Source: an uncultured Sphingobacteriaceae bacterium (GTDB lineage: Bacteria; Bacteroidota; Bacteroidia; Sphingobacteriales; Sphingobacteriaceae). From it: 21,079 nucleotides of DNA. This document shows, one piece after another, positions 7,775 to 15,930 of this stretch (the stretch's first letter is position 1; every line of letters starts with the position of its first letter). Both the position numbers and the translations under genes were made by a program. The notes beneath the pieces are model-generated. The model had not been told where the DNA came from. It saw nothing but the letters and a program-made list of their open reading frames with translations, and ran no database searches. Where the stretch lies: assembly GCA_946887045.1 (NCBI GenBank), contig CAMPKC010000069.1:1-21079 (forward strand), written 5' to 3'.

Positions 7775-8155
7775 ATGTCACAAGATTTAGACCCCAATAG
7801 CTCGTCGATAGATTTAAGCTATTTAAACGAAATCGCAGGAGGCGATGCAGAGTTCATGATCGATATGATCGACATATTCATTGAACAAACTCCTGTTTAT
7901 ACAGATCAGCTTATAGATGCAGTTAATGCAAAGGATTGGAAAACCGTTGGTGATATTGCTCATAAAATAAAACCTACACTTGCTTTTATGGGCGAGAATA
8001 AAGCTAAAGAGCAAATGGCCTCCATCGAGCAAAAAGCACGGAGTGAATCAAATCTCGAAGAAATTGCCGGAGAATTCGCGGAAGTAAAAGCGGTGTGCGA
8101 AAGCCTTTACATCGGTTTGAAAAAAGTTAAATCTGATCTGCAAGCAAGTCTTTAA
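7775..8155 (+). CDS. Stand-alone HPt (histidine phosphotransfer) domain protein
   Basis: The 126-residue protein is a single HPt domain: helical throughout, with the motif DIAHKIKPTLAFMG in which H63 is the expected phosphorylated histidine and K66-P fits HxxKP. HPt proteins relay phosphate between hybrid kinase receiver domains and response regulators in the cytoplasm. No kinase or response regulator is in the window, so partners are unknown. It lies 9 nt after folK and is probably co-transcribed with it; a functional link is not evident. Its TAA overlaps the purS stop by 3 bases, with the stop codons in the loop of an inverted repeat (8138-8166). Identification is from the motif and size. 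Confidence 0.85.
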   Translation: MSQDLDPNSSSIDLSYLNEIAGGDAEFMIDMIDIFIEQTPVYTDQLIDAVNAKDWKTVGDIAHKIKPTLAFMGENKAKEQMASIEQKARSESNLEEIAGEFAEVKAVCESLYIGLKKVKSDLQASL

Positions 8156-8166
8156 ACTTGCTTCAG
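8138..8166. terminator. Hairpin over the convergent stops of the HPt gene and purS
   Basis: AAGCAAGT (8142-8149) pairs perfectly with ACTTGCTT (8156-8163) around a 6-nt loop CTTTAA that contains both genes' stop codons. CTG (8138-8140) and CAG (8164-8166) extend the stem past one bulged C. There is no clear U-tract on either side, so it may be a transcript-end or RNA-stability structure rather than a classical intrinsic terminator. Confidence 0.5.
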
Positions 8167-8403
8167 CTCAAATTCATAACTTTCCATAATCAGATTTGCT
8201 AGAAGTTTTTTGCAGGCGATATCTACCTTTTCTTTTGCTACAGTCTCTGAATCTGCTTCAACTTCCAGACTAATATGCTTGCCTATTCTAACATTATGAA
8301 TTTCTGAAAGGCCAAGGTTTTTCATGCTTCCGGTAACAGCCTTGCCCTGAGGGTCAAGGATTTCTTTCAGGGGCATAACATTTATTTCTGCAATGAATCT
8401 CAT
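8152..8403 (-). CDS. purS: Phosphoribosylformylglycinamidine synthase subunit PurS
   Basis: PurS is the small bridging subunit of the PurS-PurQ-PurL complex that makes FGAM, the fourth step of purine synthesis. The 83-residue product has the family length and pattern: an N-terminal beta strand (MRFIAEINVMPL), LDPQGKAVTGSMKNLG (16-31), a central VRIGKHISLEVEAD strand, and the C-terminal helix KVDIACKKLLANLIMESYEFEL. It overlaps pssA as ATGA (8400-8403), so it is translationally coupled to a phospholipid gene rather than to purL or purQ, which are not in the window. The family match is by recognition of short motifs in a small protein. Confidence 0.85.
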   Translation of the reverse strand: MRFIAEINVMPLKEILDPQGKAVTGSMKNLGLSEIHNVRIGKHISLEVEADSETVAKEKVDIACKKLLANLIMESYEFELKQV

Positions 8404-9098
8404 CTTACTAGTCGGAATTGAATTATTGATAAAAGGATATATAAAAAAATAACTATCGGAACTGCGACAAATTTAAAGATTAAGATTAAAATAGCAGTCA
8501 AAATAATTAAAATGTATCTGTAAAGGTTGTCGTTGAAATTGAGGCTTTTAAACTTTAAAGACATCAGCGGAATTTCCATGACTAATAAAATACTCATCCC
8601 AAAGCTGAAAATGAAGAGGAAAAAAGCATTCAATATATAGTTCCTGAGGAATACGTTATCGCCTGAAATTATAAATGGTAATGAAGCTATCAGTAAGGCA
8701 TTGGCTGGAGTTGGCAAACCCAGAAAGTTTTCTTCCTGCCTGGTGTCTACATTAAACTTCGCCAGCCTCAACGCCGAAAATATAGCGATAATAAAAGCGG
8801 AGTAATTAATATACTGACTCAACAAACCTAGTTGTGGAGCTTCAAGAAAAAGCTGGTAGATAATAACTGACGGTAAAACTCCAAAACTTACTACGTCTGC
8901 TAAAGAATCAAGTTCTTTGCCTATCTCGGAATATGCTTTTAATAGTCTTGCGGCGAACCCGTCTAAAAAATCTAAAATTGCTGCTGCAATAATGGCGTAC
9001 GAGGCAAAAATGAGGTTATCATTAAATGCCATTACTAAGCCTATGCATCCGCACAGTAAGTTTAAACAAGTGATCGCATTAGGTATGTGTTTTCTCAT
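8400..9098 (-). CDS. pssA: CDP-diacylglycerol--serine O-phosphatidyltransferase
   Basis: PssA joins CDP-diacylglycerol and serine to give phosphatidylserine, the precursor of phosphatidylethanolamine, in the inner membrane. The 232-residue protein carries the complete CDP-alcohol phosphatidyltransferase signature DG(x)2AR(x)8G(x)3D(x)3D: D46-G47, A50-R51, G60, D64 and D68. Several hydrophobic helices follow, including two long C-terminal ones rich in I, L and F. The next motif, RLAKFNVDTRQEENFLGLPTPAN, is typical of the PssA subgroup and favours serine over glycerol phosphate as substrate. The start is only 7 nt from the base of the hairpin behind rho, and no promoter is evident between them, so transcription must come from read-through or from inside rho. 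Confidence 0.92.
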   Translation of the reverse strand: MRKHIPNAITCLNLLCGCIGLVMAFNDNLIFASYAIIAAAILDFLDGFAARLLKAYSEIGKELDSLADVVSFGVLPSVIIYQLFLEAPQLGLLSQYINYSAFIIAIFSALRLAKFNVDTRQEENFLGLPTPANALLIASLPFIISGDNVFLRNYILNAFFLFIFSFGMSILLVMEIPLMSLKFKSLNFNDNLYRYILIILTAILILIFKFVAVPIVIFLYILLSIIQFRLVR

Positions 9099-9105
9099 AG
9101 CAAAG

Positions 9106-9147
9106 AAACAAGAACAGCGACCGTAAGTTCAGTCGCTGTTCTTGTTT
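9106..9147 (-). terminator. 16-bp hairpin between rho and pssA
   Basis: Bases 9106-9121 and 9132-9147 are perfect reverse complements over 16 bp, with a 10-nt loop. The structure begins directly after the rho stop codon (9148-9150). On the minus strand it is followed by only a weak T-rich stretch (CTTTG), so termination may be partial. It fills almost the whole rho-pssA gap. Confidence 0.7.
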
Positions 9148-10764
9148 TTATGAATTCATTGAAATCAAAAACTCATCATTTGACTTAGTGCCTCTCATTT
9201 GGCTGAGTAAAAATTCCATAGCTTCCTGAGAATTCATGTCTGCTAGATGATTACGTAAAATCCAAACACGCTGAAGCGTTTCTTTATCGTTTAATAAGTC
9301 ATCTCTTCTGGTACTCGACGCAGTAATGTCAATTGCAGGGAAAATTCGCTTATTAGATAGTTTACGATCTAATTGAAGCTCCATGTTACCAGTTCCTTTA
9401 AACTCTTCAAAGATAACCTCATCCATTTTAGATCCTGTGTCAATTAAAGCAGTTGCTAAAATCGTTAATGATCCACCGTCTTCAATATTACGTGCTGCAC
9501 CGAAGAATCGCTTTGGCTTATGCAAAGCGTTTGCATCCACACCGCCTGATAAAATTTTACCAGATGCCGGTGCCACAGTATTATAAGCTCTGGCTAAACG
9601 AGTAATTGAATCTAATAAAATAACTACATCGTGCCCGCATTCTACCATGCGTTTTGCTTTTTCTAATACAATGTTGGCTATTTTAACATGGCGTTCGGCC
9701 GGTTCATCAAAGGTTGAGGAAACAACTTCCGCACGCACACTCCTTGCCATATCTGTAACCTCCTCAGGGCGCTCATCAATCAGTAAAATGATCAGATAAA
9801 CTTCAGGATGGTTTTTAGCGATAGCGTTTGCAACGTCTTTAAGTAGTATGGTTTTACCTGTTTTTGGTTGAGCTACGATTAATCCACGCTGACCTTTACC
9901 AATAGGTGTAAAGAGATCCATTATTCGCGTAGACTGATTGCTTACATCTGTAAACAGATTTAATTTTTCAGAAGGGAAGAGTGGCGTCAGGTAATCAAAA
10001 GGAACACGATCTCTCACTTCAGCAGGGATTCTTCCATTAATAGCTTCCACCCTCACCAAAGGGAAGTATTTTTCCCCCTCTTTTGGTGGTCTGATGCTTC
10101 CGCGAACCGTATCACCAGTTTTTAGTCCGAATAACTTTATTTGTGATTGTGATACATAAATATCATCAGGAGAGGTAAGATAATTATAATCCGATGAACG
10201 TAAAAAACCGTATCCATCAGGCATAATCTCTAAAACACCTTCATTTGCAATGACATTATCAAAATCCAGATTGGTTGCAGGAGCAGGCTCCGCAGGTCTG
10301 GTTTCGCCAGGTCTGGGTAAATTACCACTACGTTTTTCGAATTTTTGAAAACGAGCTTCTGCAGGTTTAACCTCACGGATAGTGGACGCTCCTTCTGTCG
10401 TTTCAGCTACAGCTTCAGCTATTGTGCTTTCTTCAGCCTCGTAAGAAGGTGTTTCCTCTTCATCATGAGAAGGAAAATCCAAATGAGGGGTCTCTTGTCT
10501 GGAAACAACATTGCGTTGAGGCCCTTCCACTTTTGTTTTAACCGTTCTGATGCGCTTGCGCGGTTTTTCCTCTTCCGCTTCAACTTGAGGAACTTCCTCA
10601 GGGGTGGCATTTTGACGGGCAGCTTCAATAAGCTCCTTTTGCGCTATTATTTTATTAATTAAGTCTTGTTTACGTAATCCGTCGGCGTTTTCGACACCAA
10701 ACGAGTGGGCAATCTCACGCAGCTCTGACACAAGCTTGTCGTTCAATTCATTAATATCTGCCAT
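9148..10764 (-). CDS. rho: Transcription termination factor Rho with a disordered insert
   Basis: Rho is a hexameric RNA-dependent ATPase that ends transcription. The 538-residue protein has a Rho N-terminal helical domain (about 1-43), an acidic, proline- and charge-rich low-complexity segment (about 50-165), the cold-shock-like RNA-binding domain (about 170-240, [10 protein letters not shown]), and the RecA-like ATPase with Walker A AQPKTGKT (298-305), Walker B VVILLDS (380-386), and the conserved [21 protein letters not shown] region (402-426). Catalytic regions are intact. The insert makes it about 120 residues longer than E. coli Rho; such inserts are usual in Bacteroidota. It is divergent from pyrF and followed by the hairpin at 9106-9147. 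Confidence 0.97.
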   Translation of the reverse strand: MADINELNDKLVSELREIAHSFGVENADGLRKQDLINKIIAQKELIEAARQNATPEEVPQVEAEEEKPRKRIRTVKTKVEGPQRNVVSRQETPHLDFPSHDEEETPSYEAEESTIAEAVAETTEGASTIREVKPAEARFQKFEKRSGNLPRPGETRPAEPAPATNLDFDNVIANEGVLEIMPDGYGFLRSSDYNYLTSPDDIYVSQSQIKLFGLKTGDTVRGSIRPPKEGEKYFPLVRVEAINGRIPAEVRDRVPFDYLTPLFPSEKLNLFTDVSNQSTRIMDLFTPIGKGQRGLIVAQPKTGKTILLKDVANAIAKNHPEVYLIILLIDERPEEVTDMARSVRAEVVSSTFDEPAERHVKIANIVLEKAKRMVECGHDVVILLDSITRLARAYNTVAPASGKILSGGVDANALHKPKRFFGAARNIEDGGSLTILATALIDTGSKMDEVIFEEFKGTGNMELQLDRKLSNKRIFPAIDITASSTRRDDLLNDKETLQRVWILRNHLADMNSQEAMEFLLSQMRGTKSNDEFLISMNS

Positions 10765-10979
10765 TCAATTGAAATATTTTATAGGATTTTATTTTTGTAA
10801 GAGTATATCCAGCCCGTGAAAGAAAATAATTGCGTTAAGAAATACAAAGATTTTTCCTTTTGAGAGGATAACATTTGAGATAACGTCACAATTTTACTGC
10901 ATTATATTGAATTAAACAAAAAATTAATTTTTATTTTTTCCCAGATTATGTTTTGGTTACTTTGAGGCCACATAAAAAT

Positions 10980-11807
10980 ATGGATCGTAAAGAACTTGTA
11001 AATCAGATAAAGCTAAAGAAGTCATTTCTTTGTATTGGGCTCGACACAGACATTAACAAAATTCCTAAGCATTTGCTTGAATTAAATGATCCTGTTTTTG
11101 AATTTAATAAGCAAATTATTGATGCAACCAAGGAATTTTGCGTTTCCTATAAAATAAATACGGCTTTTTATGAATCCAGAGGCATTAAAGGCTGGCAAAG
11201 TATGGTGAAAACCTGGCAATATCTACCGAAAGATTGTTTCTCTATAGCTGATGCAAAAAGAGGAGACATTGGTAATACATCCGAGATGTATGCCTCTGCT
11301 TTTTTTGATGAAAACTCTTCCGAAATGAGTTTCGATTCAATTACTGTAGCCCCGTATATGGGCGCAGATTCTGTTAAACCGTTTTTAAAGTTTAAAGATA
11401 AATGGGTAATTCTGCTTGCTTTAACCTCAAATGAAGGCAGTAAGGATTTTCAAAATTTATCGGTAGGATCGGAAATGTTATTTGAGAAAGTGGTTCAAAA
11501 AGCTGGTGAATGGGCAAACGATGAGCAGTTGATGTTTGTAGTTGGAGCTACGCGGGGCGAAGCTTTTCTTAATATTAGAAAGTACGCTCCTTCTCACTTT
11601 TTACTGGTTCCGGGAGTTGGTGCTCAGGGTGGGAGTTTGGAGGAAGTTTGTAAATATGGAATGAATACAGACTGCGGCCTTTTAGTGAATTCATCACGCG
11701 CAATTATATATGCATCAACGGGTGAAGACTTTGCAGAAGTGGCCGGTAAAGAAGCGCAGAAAGTCCAGTTGGCCATGGAAAATGCTTTAAAGAGTATCGG
11801 TATTTAA
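10980..11807 (+). CDS. pyrF: Orotidine 5'-phosphate decarboxylase, type 2
   Basis: PyrF converts OMP to UMP, the last step of de novo pyrimidine synthesis, in the cytoplasm. The 275-residue product is of the longer type-2 subfamily: FLCIGLDTD (16-24), [11 protein letters not shown] (58-68), the catalytic [13 protein letters not shown] (88-100) with K93, a phosphate-binding PGVGAQGG (211-218) and [11 protein letters not shown] (236-246). I chose ATG 10980 ([10 protein letters not shown]); an in-frame TTG at 10953 would add nine residues unlike the family. The 215-nt gap to rho is AT-rich. TTACTTTG at 10957-10964 matches five of the six fixed positions of the -7 box and could be the promoter, but this is weak. 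It appears to be a single-gene unit. Confidence 0.95.
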   Translation: MDRKELVNQIKLKKSFLCIGLDTDINKIPKHLLELNDPVFEFNKQIIDATKEFCVSYKINTAFYESRGIKGWQSMVKTWQYLPKDCFSIADAKRGDIGNTSEMYASAFFDENSSEMSFDSITVAPYMGADSVKPFLKFKDKWVILLALTSNEGSKDFQNLSVGSEMLFEKVVQKAGEWANDEQLMFVVGATRGEAFLNIRKYAPSHFLLVPGVGAQGGSLEEVCKYGMNTDCGLLVNSSRAIIYASTGEDFAEVAGKEAQKVQLAMENALKSIGI

Positions 11808-12078
11808 GCTTTTATAAAAGGAATTACCGCTAGAAATGCGGGAACACTTCATAGGGATGGTATATTAAAGTTTCAGGATGATTTTTGATAATACTTGAAC
11901 AACGCGAGGATTCTTAATAATGGCCAATTGATGATGGGGTGACCAGTTCATGGTGTATCAAATTAGTGTTTTTGTTTGTTACTTAATTTTGTACTTTTCC
12001 CAACAAGTTCGTCTGCACCAGCCGAATGGTATTTGCCTGCTCTAATCGCTATGAACCTAATTTACATCTGCTAATTAT
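11808..12078. other. Intergenic region between pyrF and the 811-aa gene
   Basis: This is the longest gene-free stretch in the window (271 nt). Just after the pyrF stop is a 12-nt palindrome (CTTTTATAAAAG, 11809-11820) without a T-tract, which is a poor terminator candidate. A -7 promoter box lies at 11984-11991. I see no tRNA, small coding gene, repeat or riboswitch-like structure in the rest. Confidence 0.5.
11984..11991 (+). promoter_or_regulatory. Putative -7 promoter box for the 811-aa exported protein gene
   Basis: TAATTTTG matches TAnnTTTG exactly, in a T-rich context. It would give a leader of about 84 nt before the ATG at 12079. No clear -33 TTTG sits at the standard distance. Confidence 0.45.
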
Positions 12079-14514
12079 ATGAAGCCTGCCAACCTATTCA
12101 TGATTTTTTTTCTTTCTGTTTTTTTCTTGAGATGCTATTCGCAACAGGGTTCCGCACCGGAGAATTCAGCAGCTAAAGGATCGAAAATGTTTTTTGAAAA
12201 AGCTTATGTTTTTACAGATAGAAGTTATTATTCTGCCGGCGATGATATCTGGTACAGTGCTTTTCTGTTGGACGCTCAAACTAACCAGCTAACTTCAACC
12301 AGCAATAATCTGTATGTGGAGCTTATTTCTCCAGGAGCTGAATTAATTCAGCGGAAAGTAATACGCGTAAACGATGGTCTGGGTAAGGGAGATTTTAAAT
12401 TAGGTGATTACATTAAACCCGGTAAATATCGCTTGAGGGCATATACAAACTGGATGCGGAATTTTGAAGATAAATTTTTCTTTGAAAAGGAAATCACGGT
12501 GTTAGGAGCTACAGCGAACGGTACGGTGTCTCTAATTGGTGAAACGTCAGCAGTGCTTAACTTTTTTCCTGAGGGGGGATCTATGGTGGAAGGTGTTTTG
12601 GGGATCGTAGCTTTCAAGGCGGAAGACAGTCAGGGGAAAAGCCTATCCGCCGAAGGTAATATTGAGACTGAAGCGGGGACTGTTATAACAGCATTTAAAA
12701 CAAGTTTTAACGGAATGGGCAGGTTTCTTTTACAGCCCGAAGCGGGCAAAAAGTATTTTGCCAAAGGCAAATATAGTAATGGCAAAGCCTTTAATATAAC
12801 GCTTCCAACGGCGCAGGCAACAGGCTATGGTCTGTATGTACGACAAAGTGATTCTATTTTTACTGCAAACGTCAAAACCAACGAGCAGACTTTGTCGATG
12901 CTTACAAACAAGAAGATCTTAGCGGTTGTGAAAAGTAAGGGCAAAACATATCATGCACTACATATTCCAATGAATTCTTTGCATTCGGCGTTCGTGATAC
13001 CCAAAAATGGGCTGCCAACGGGTATAAGCACCTTGACCATTTACGATGAGAAGGGACGCCCCAGTTGCGAAAGGTTGCTAAATGTAGAAAACAGATGTGT
13101 CTCAATATTATCCGTAACTTCAGACAAGACATTTTATGGTGCAAAAGAAAAAGCAACTTTAAAAATCAAAACAAGCACGAATAATAGTCCGGTGAAATCC
13201 CACCTGTCTTTGGCTGTGGTCGACGCAAGTTTGATTCCTGATGATGTACAAGGCAATATTGTATCTTACTTAAACTTGCAATCAGAATTAAAGGGAAAAA
13301 TTGAGGATCCCGGCCAATACTTTAATTTAAAGAATGAGGATAGAAATAGCCGGCTTGATTTGTTGCTTTTATGCTCGGGTTGGAGAGACTTTTTGTGGAA
13401 GCGATTAGCGGAGGCTCCTTTAAACATAACCTTTAATGCAGAGAAAGGCATCACAGTCGCGGGAAGAGTGGAGCAGAAATTTAAGGAAAAAGGTCTGGCA
13501 GATGCAAATATTACATTATCGGCGTTTTCGGCACGAGGAGATAAGATTTTTATGACCCAGAGCGATCCCGATGGAAAATTTTACGTCGATGGTGTAAATT
13601 TGTACGGATATCAACCCGTTAAAATAACCTCTGTAAATAGTAAAGCTCAAAAGCAGGGGTACTTATATTTAGATACAGCAGCAAATAATAGTTATCCTGC
13701 AATTTTAAAATATCCGGCATTTTCTGATTCGACGGGCCATTCTAAAATGATCAGGGAAATAGAAAGGAGGAATCAGGTTCTGGGTAACCACCGGTTATCA
13801 GACACGATTGCTTTGAATGAGGTTGTTGTTAAATCAGGCGGCAAAAGTCTTGTGTTAAGGGATGTTATTTTGAACGACTTTGGTTACAAAGAAGACGAAT
13901 TTACTATCCAACCGTCCGACCACGACTACCGCGATCTCAGGCATTTTTTAACGCATAGATTAAATTACAATACTTCTATCGTAAACCCGGGCATCAGGCT
14001 TGATAGCACCGGAGAAGCTAATTATACACCAACCTTTCCGCGCTTGATAGTGAATGGCCGGCAAATGCCCTACACCGATGAGGATCCGCCTCAGTTGATA
14101 CAGGATTATATTGACGTGTACTATGGTCTGCGGATGGATAAGGTAAAGCATATAAAAGCGAAAAGAATGGTGGGAATGGATCAAAACACTGGTCGTTCTA
14201 GAGAGGTGTTTGTACTCTATTTAACAGTTGATATGAGCGCCATAAGGGGAGAAGAAGCAGGGGTTATAAGTCGCGAAGTTCAGGGGTATTATGAGTCTCG
14301 GGTTTTTTATGAGCCCCGTTATTCTGGCCCGATCTCACGTCCCGACGTTCGGACCACCATACATTGGCAGCCTCTTGTCGCGACGAACGAAAATGGAGAG
14401 GCAGTAATAACCTACTATAATGCAGATCCCAAGTCCAGGATAAAGATCGTGGCTGAAGGTATAACTGTAAATGGTGTGCCTATTGCCGGTTTTGCTGATT
14501 ATGAAGTTAGGTAA
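12079..14514 (+). CDS. Exported MG2 / carboxypeptidase-regulatory / plug-like protein
   Basis: This 811-residue exported protein belongs to a family common in Bacteroidota but of unknown function. Residues about 1-22 form a Sec signal peptide (hydrophobic core LFMIFFLSVFFL, then RCYSQQ); the cysteine lacks a good lipobox. Next comes a macroglobulin MG2-like beta domain (about 38-140: KAYVFTDRSYYSAGDDIWY, KPGKYRLRAYTNWM), further beta-rich repeats including EGGSMVEGVLG, and SLAVVDASLIP. A carboxypeptidase-regulatory fold follows at about 455-535 (GITVAGRV, DPDGKFYVDGV), then a TonB-receptor plug-like part at about 575-700 (NEVVVKSGGK, RLIVNGRQMPY), and a C-terminal beta domain (WQPLVATNENGEAVITYY). 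There is no outer-membrane barrel. It probably acts in the periplasm or at the outer membrane. The substrate cannot be inferred. Confidence 0.8.
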   Translation: MKPANLFMIFFLSVFFLRCYSQQGSAPENSAAKGSKMFFEKAYVFTDRSYYSAGDDIWYSAFLLDAQTNQLTSTSNNLYVELISPGAELIQRKVIRVNDGLGKGDFKLGDYIKPGKYRLRAYTNWMRNFEDKFFFEKEITVLGATANGTVSLIGETSAVLNFFPEGGSMVEGVLGIVAFKAEDSQGKSLSAEGNIETEAGTVITAFKTSFNGMGRFLLQPEAGKKYFAKGKYSNGKAFNITLPTAQATGYGLYVRQSDSIFTANVKTNEQTLSMLTNKKILAVVKSKGKTYHALHIPMNSLHSAFVIPKNGLPTGISTLTIYDEKGRPSCERLLNVENRCVSILSVTSDKTFYGAKEKATLKIKTSTNNSPVKSHLSLAVVDASLIPDDVQGNIVSYLNLQSELKGKIEDPGQYFNLKNEDRNSRLDLLLLCSGWRDFLWKRLAEAPLNITFNAEKGITVAGRVEQKFKEKGLADANITLSAFSARGDKIFMTQSDPDGKFYVDGVNLYGYQPVKITSVNSKAQKQGYLYLDTAANNSYPAILKYPAFSDSTGHSKMIREIERRNQVLGNHRLSDTIALNEVVVKSGGKSLVLRDVILNDFGYKEDEFTIQPSDHDYRDLRHFLTHRLNYNTSIVNPGIRLDSTGEANYTPTFPRLIVNGRQMPYTDEDPPQLIQDYIDVYYGLRMDKVKHIKAKRMVGMDQNTGRSREVFVLYLTVDMSAIRGEEAGVISREVQGYYESRVFYEPRYSGPISRPDVRTTIHWQPLVATNENGEAVITYYNADPKSRIKIVAEGITVNGVPIAGFADYEVR

Positions 14515-14646
14515 GTAAAAATCCTGAATACAAGCGAATTAGGTGTTTTTCTTCAAGTTCTGAAAATTTGAAAAATGATTCTATAATCCACTAAGTGCAT
14601 GTGAATAAAAAACTTAGAAATTTTGTTTTTATTTCTACTTTTAGTG

Positions 14647-14742
14647 ATGCCTTTCTATGAAGACTTCTTATTTTACGTGTGGCAATTCAAAGTATTTAGC
14701 CAGAAAGATTTGAAAACCGTTGATAATCTCCCTATCAGTTGA
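14647..14742 (+). pseudogene. 5' fragment of the frameshifted DUF2851 gene
   Basis: The ATG at 14647 opens a 31-codon frame, MPFYEDFLFYVWQFKVFSQK followed by DLKTVDNLPIS, ending at TGA 14740-14742. This is what the N terminus of DUF2851 proteins looks like (D/E-FLxYxWQF-x-LF, then D-x-x-PI). The next expected residues are found in the frame one base back, starting at 14739. The two frames join without loss or gain of residues if one base is restored near 14737, for example ATC-GAG-TTG in place of the observed ATCAGTTG. The fragment is either the result of a real deletion or of a sequencing or assembly error. Confidence 0.75.
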
Positions 14743-15929
14743 TTCAATCAGGAGTATTGAATCGGGATGCGGGGCCGGATTTTGAGCACGCAAGTCTTGT
14801 GATTGGCGATACAGAATGGAGGGGTAATGTAGAGATACATATTAAATCATCAGATTGGCTGCGTCATAATCACCTCGAAGATAAAGCGTATAATAACGTT
14901 ATTCTGCACGTGGTGTATGAATATGATACTCCGGTATTTCGAAATGATGGAACCGAAATACCCACTTTGGAGATTAAACCTTATATCTATCCCGATATAG
15001 AGCTGCATTATAAGACATTAATGCAAAATCTAAATTGGATTCCCTGCGAAAAGCATATAGGTCAAATCGATGATTTGCATTTGGAAAGCTGGCTTTTGCG
15101 CATGTTAATAGAGCGTTTTGAAGCGAAGTCGGAGCAGTTTTCTGAGATATTAAACGAGTATAAAGGTAGCTGGGATGATGTTTTTTATATCTCCCTTGCC
15201 CGTAACTTCGGTTTTAAAACAAATGCTCTGCCTTTTGAAATGTTGGCACGTTCGCTTCCTCAACAGATTTTGGCTAAACATAAAAATAATGCACTTCAAA
15301 TTGAAGCACTGATATTCGGACAGGCTGGTTTTCTGGAAGATGAGCTTGATGATGAATACCACTCAAAACTGGCAAGTGAATATCGTTTTCTTAAAGCAAA
15401 ATATAATCTAAAGCCAATTGATAAGTATCTATGGAAGTTTTTGCGTCTCAGACCACAGAATTTTCCAACTTTACGCCTGGCGCAATTTTCTGCTCTTGTT
15501 CTTCAGTCAAGTCACCTGTTTTCTAAAATGGTTGAGATAGCCGATCCTAAGATAATAGCCGGGATGTTCAAAAATCTTCCGGTATCTCCCTATTGGTCGA
15601 AGCATTACCGTTTTGGCGCTGAAGCTGAAGGGGGGTCGGGCCAATTAGGTGGCTCCTCAATAAACAATATATTGCTTAATTCTGTAGCGCAAACTTTATT
15701 TACTTATGGTAAGTTTATGGATAGTGATATAATAAAAGACCGTGCAATAAGTTTATTAGAAATCATCCCCTTCGAAGAAAATCAAATTACACAAAGGTTT
15801 ATCGAAATAGGGGTTAAAAAGGGGAGGTCCGACAGGTCGCAGGCTCTCCTCCATTTAAAAAAAACATATTGCGATCTAAAAAAATGCCTAAATTGTGCAA
15901 TTGGTATAAAACTTGTAAACCCTAATTGA
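14739..15929 (+). CDS. DUF2851 family protein (main part, apparently frameshifted)
   Basis: The 396-residue frame contains most of a DUF2851 protein, a family of unknown function widespread in Bacteroidota. The conserved block near the start is DAGPDFEH, then GDTEWRGNVEIHIKSSDW, HNHLEDKAYNNVILHVVYEYD. The middle has LARNFGFKTNALPFEMLARSLP, and the C terminus has YCDLKKCLNCAIG with a CxxC. As it stands it begins with TTG (14739) and lacks the first 31 residues, which are encoded one frame away at 14647-14742; together they give about 427 residues, the normal family length. The TTG overlaps the TGA of the upstream fragment as TTGA, so stop-restart translation might still produce both pieces. 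A PspC gene follows after 1 nt. Confidence 0.8.
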   Translation: MIQSGVLNRDAGPDFEHASLVIGDTEWRGNVEIHIKSSDWLRHNHLEDKAYNNVILHVVYEYDTPVFRNDGTEIPTLEIKPYIYPDIELHYKTLMQNLNWIPCEKHIGQIDDLHLESWLLRMLIERFEAKSEQFSEILNEYKGSWDDVFYISLARNFGFKTNALPFEMLARSLPQQILAKHKNNALQIEALIFGQAGFLEDELDDEYHSKLASEYRFLKAKYNLKPIDKYLWKFLRLRPQNFPTLRLAQFSALVLQSSHLFSKMVEIADPKIIAGMFKNLPVSPYWSKHYRFGAEAEGGSGQLGGSSINNILLNSVAQTLFTYGKFMDSDIIKDRAISLLEIIPFEENQITQRFIEIGVKKGRSDRSQALLHLKKTYCDLKKCLNCAIGIKLVNPN

Positions 15930-15930
15930 T

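Noticed and set aside
11809..11820. Palindrome CTTTTATAAAAG after pyrF as a terminator
   Set aside because: It is AT-only in the core, has no real loop and no T-tract.
11808..11888. An open frame of 26 codons directly after the pyrF stop, in the same frame
   Set aside because: It starts with no initiation codon, is too short to exceed chance, and resembles no PyrF C terminus; pyrF already has its normal length.
14733..14745. Programmed -1 frameshift in the DUF2851 gene
   Set aside because: No X-XXY-YYZ slippery sequence or clear downstream pseudoknot is visible; a one-base deletion or sequence error is simpler.
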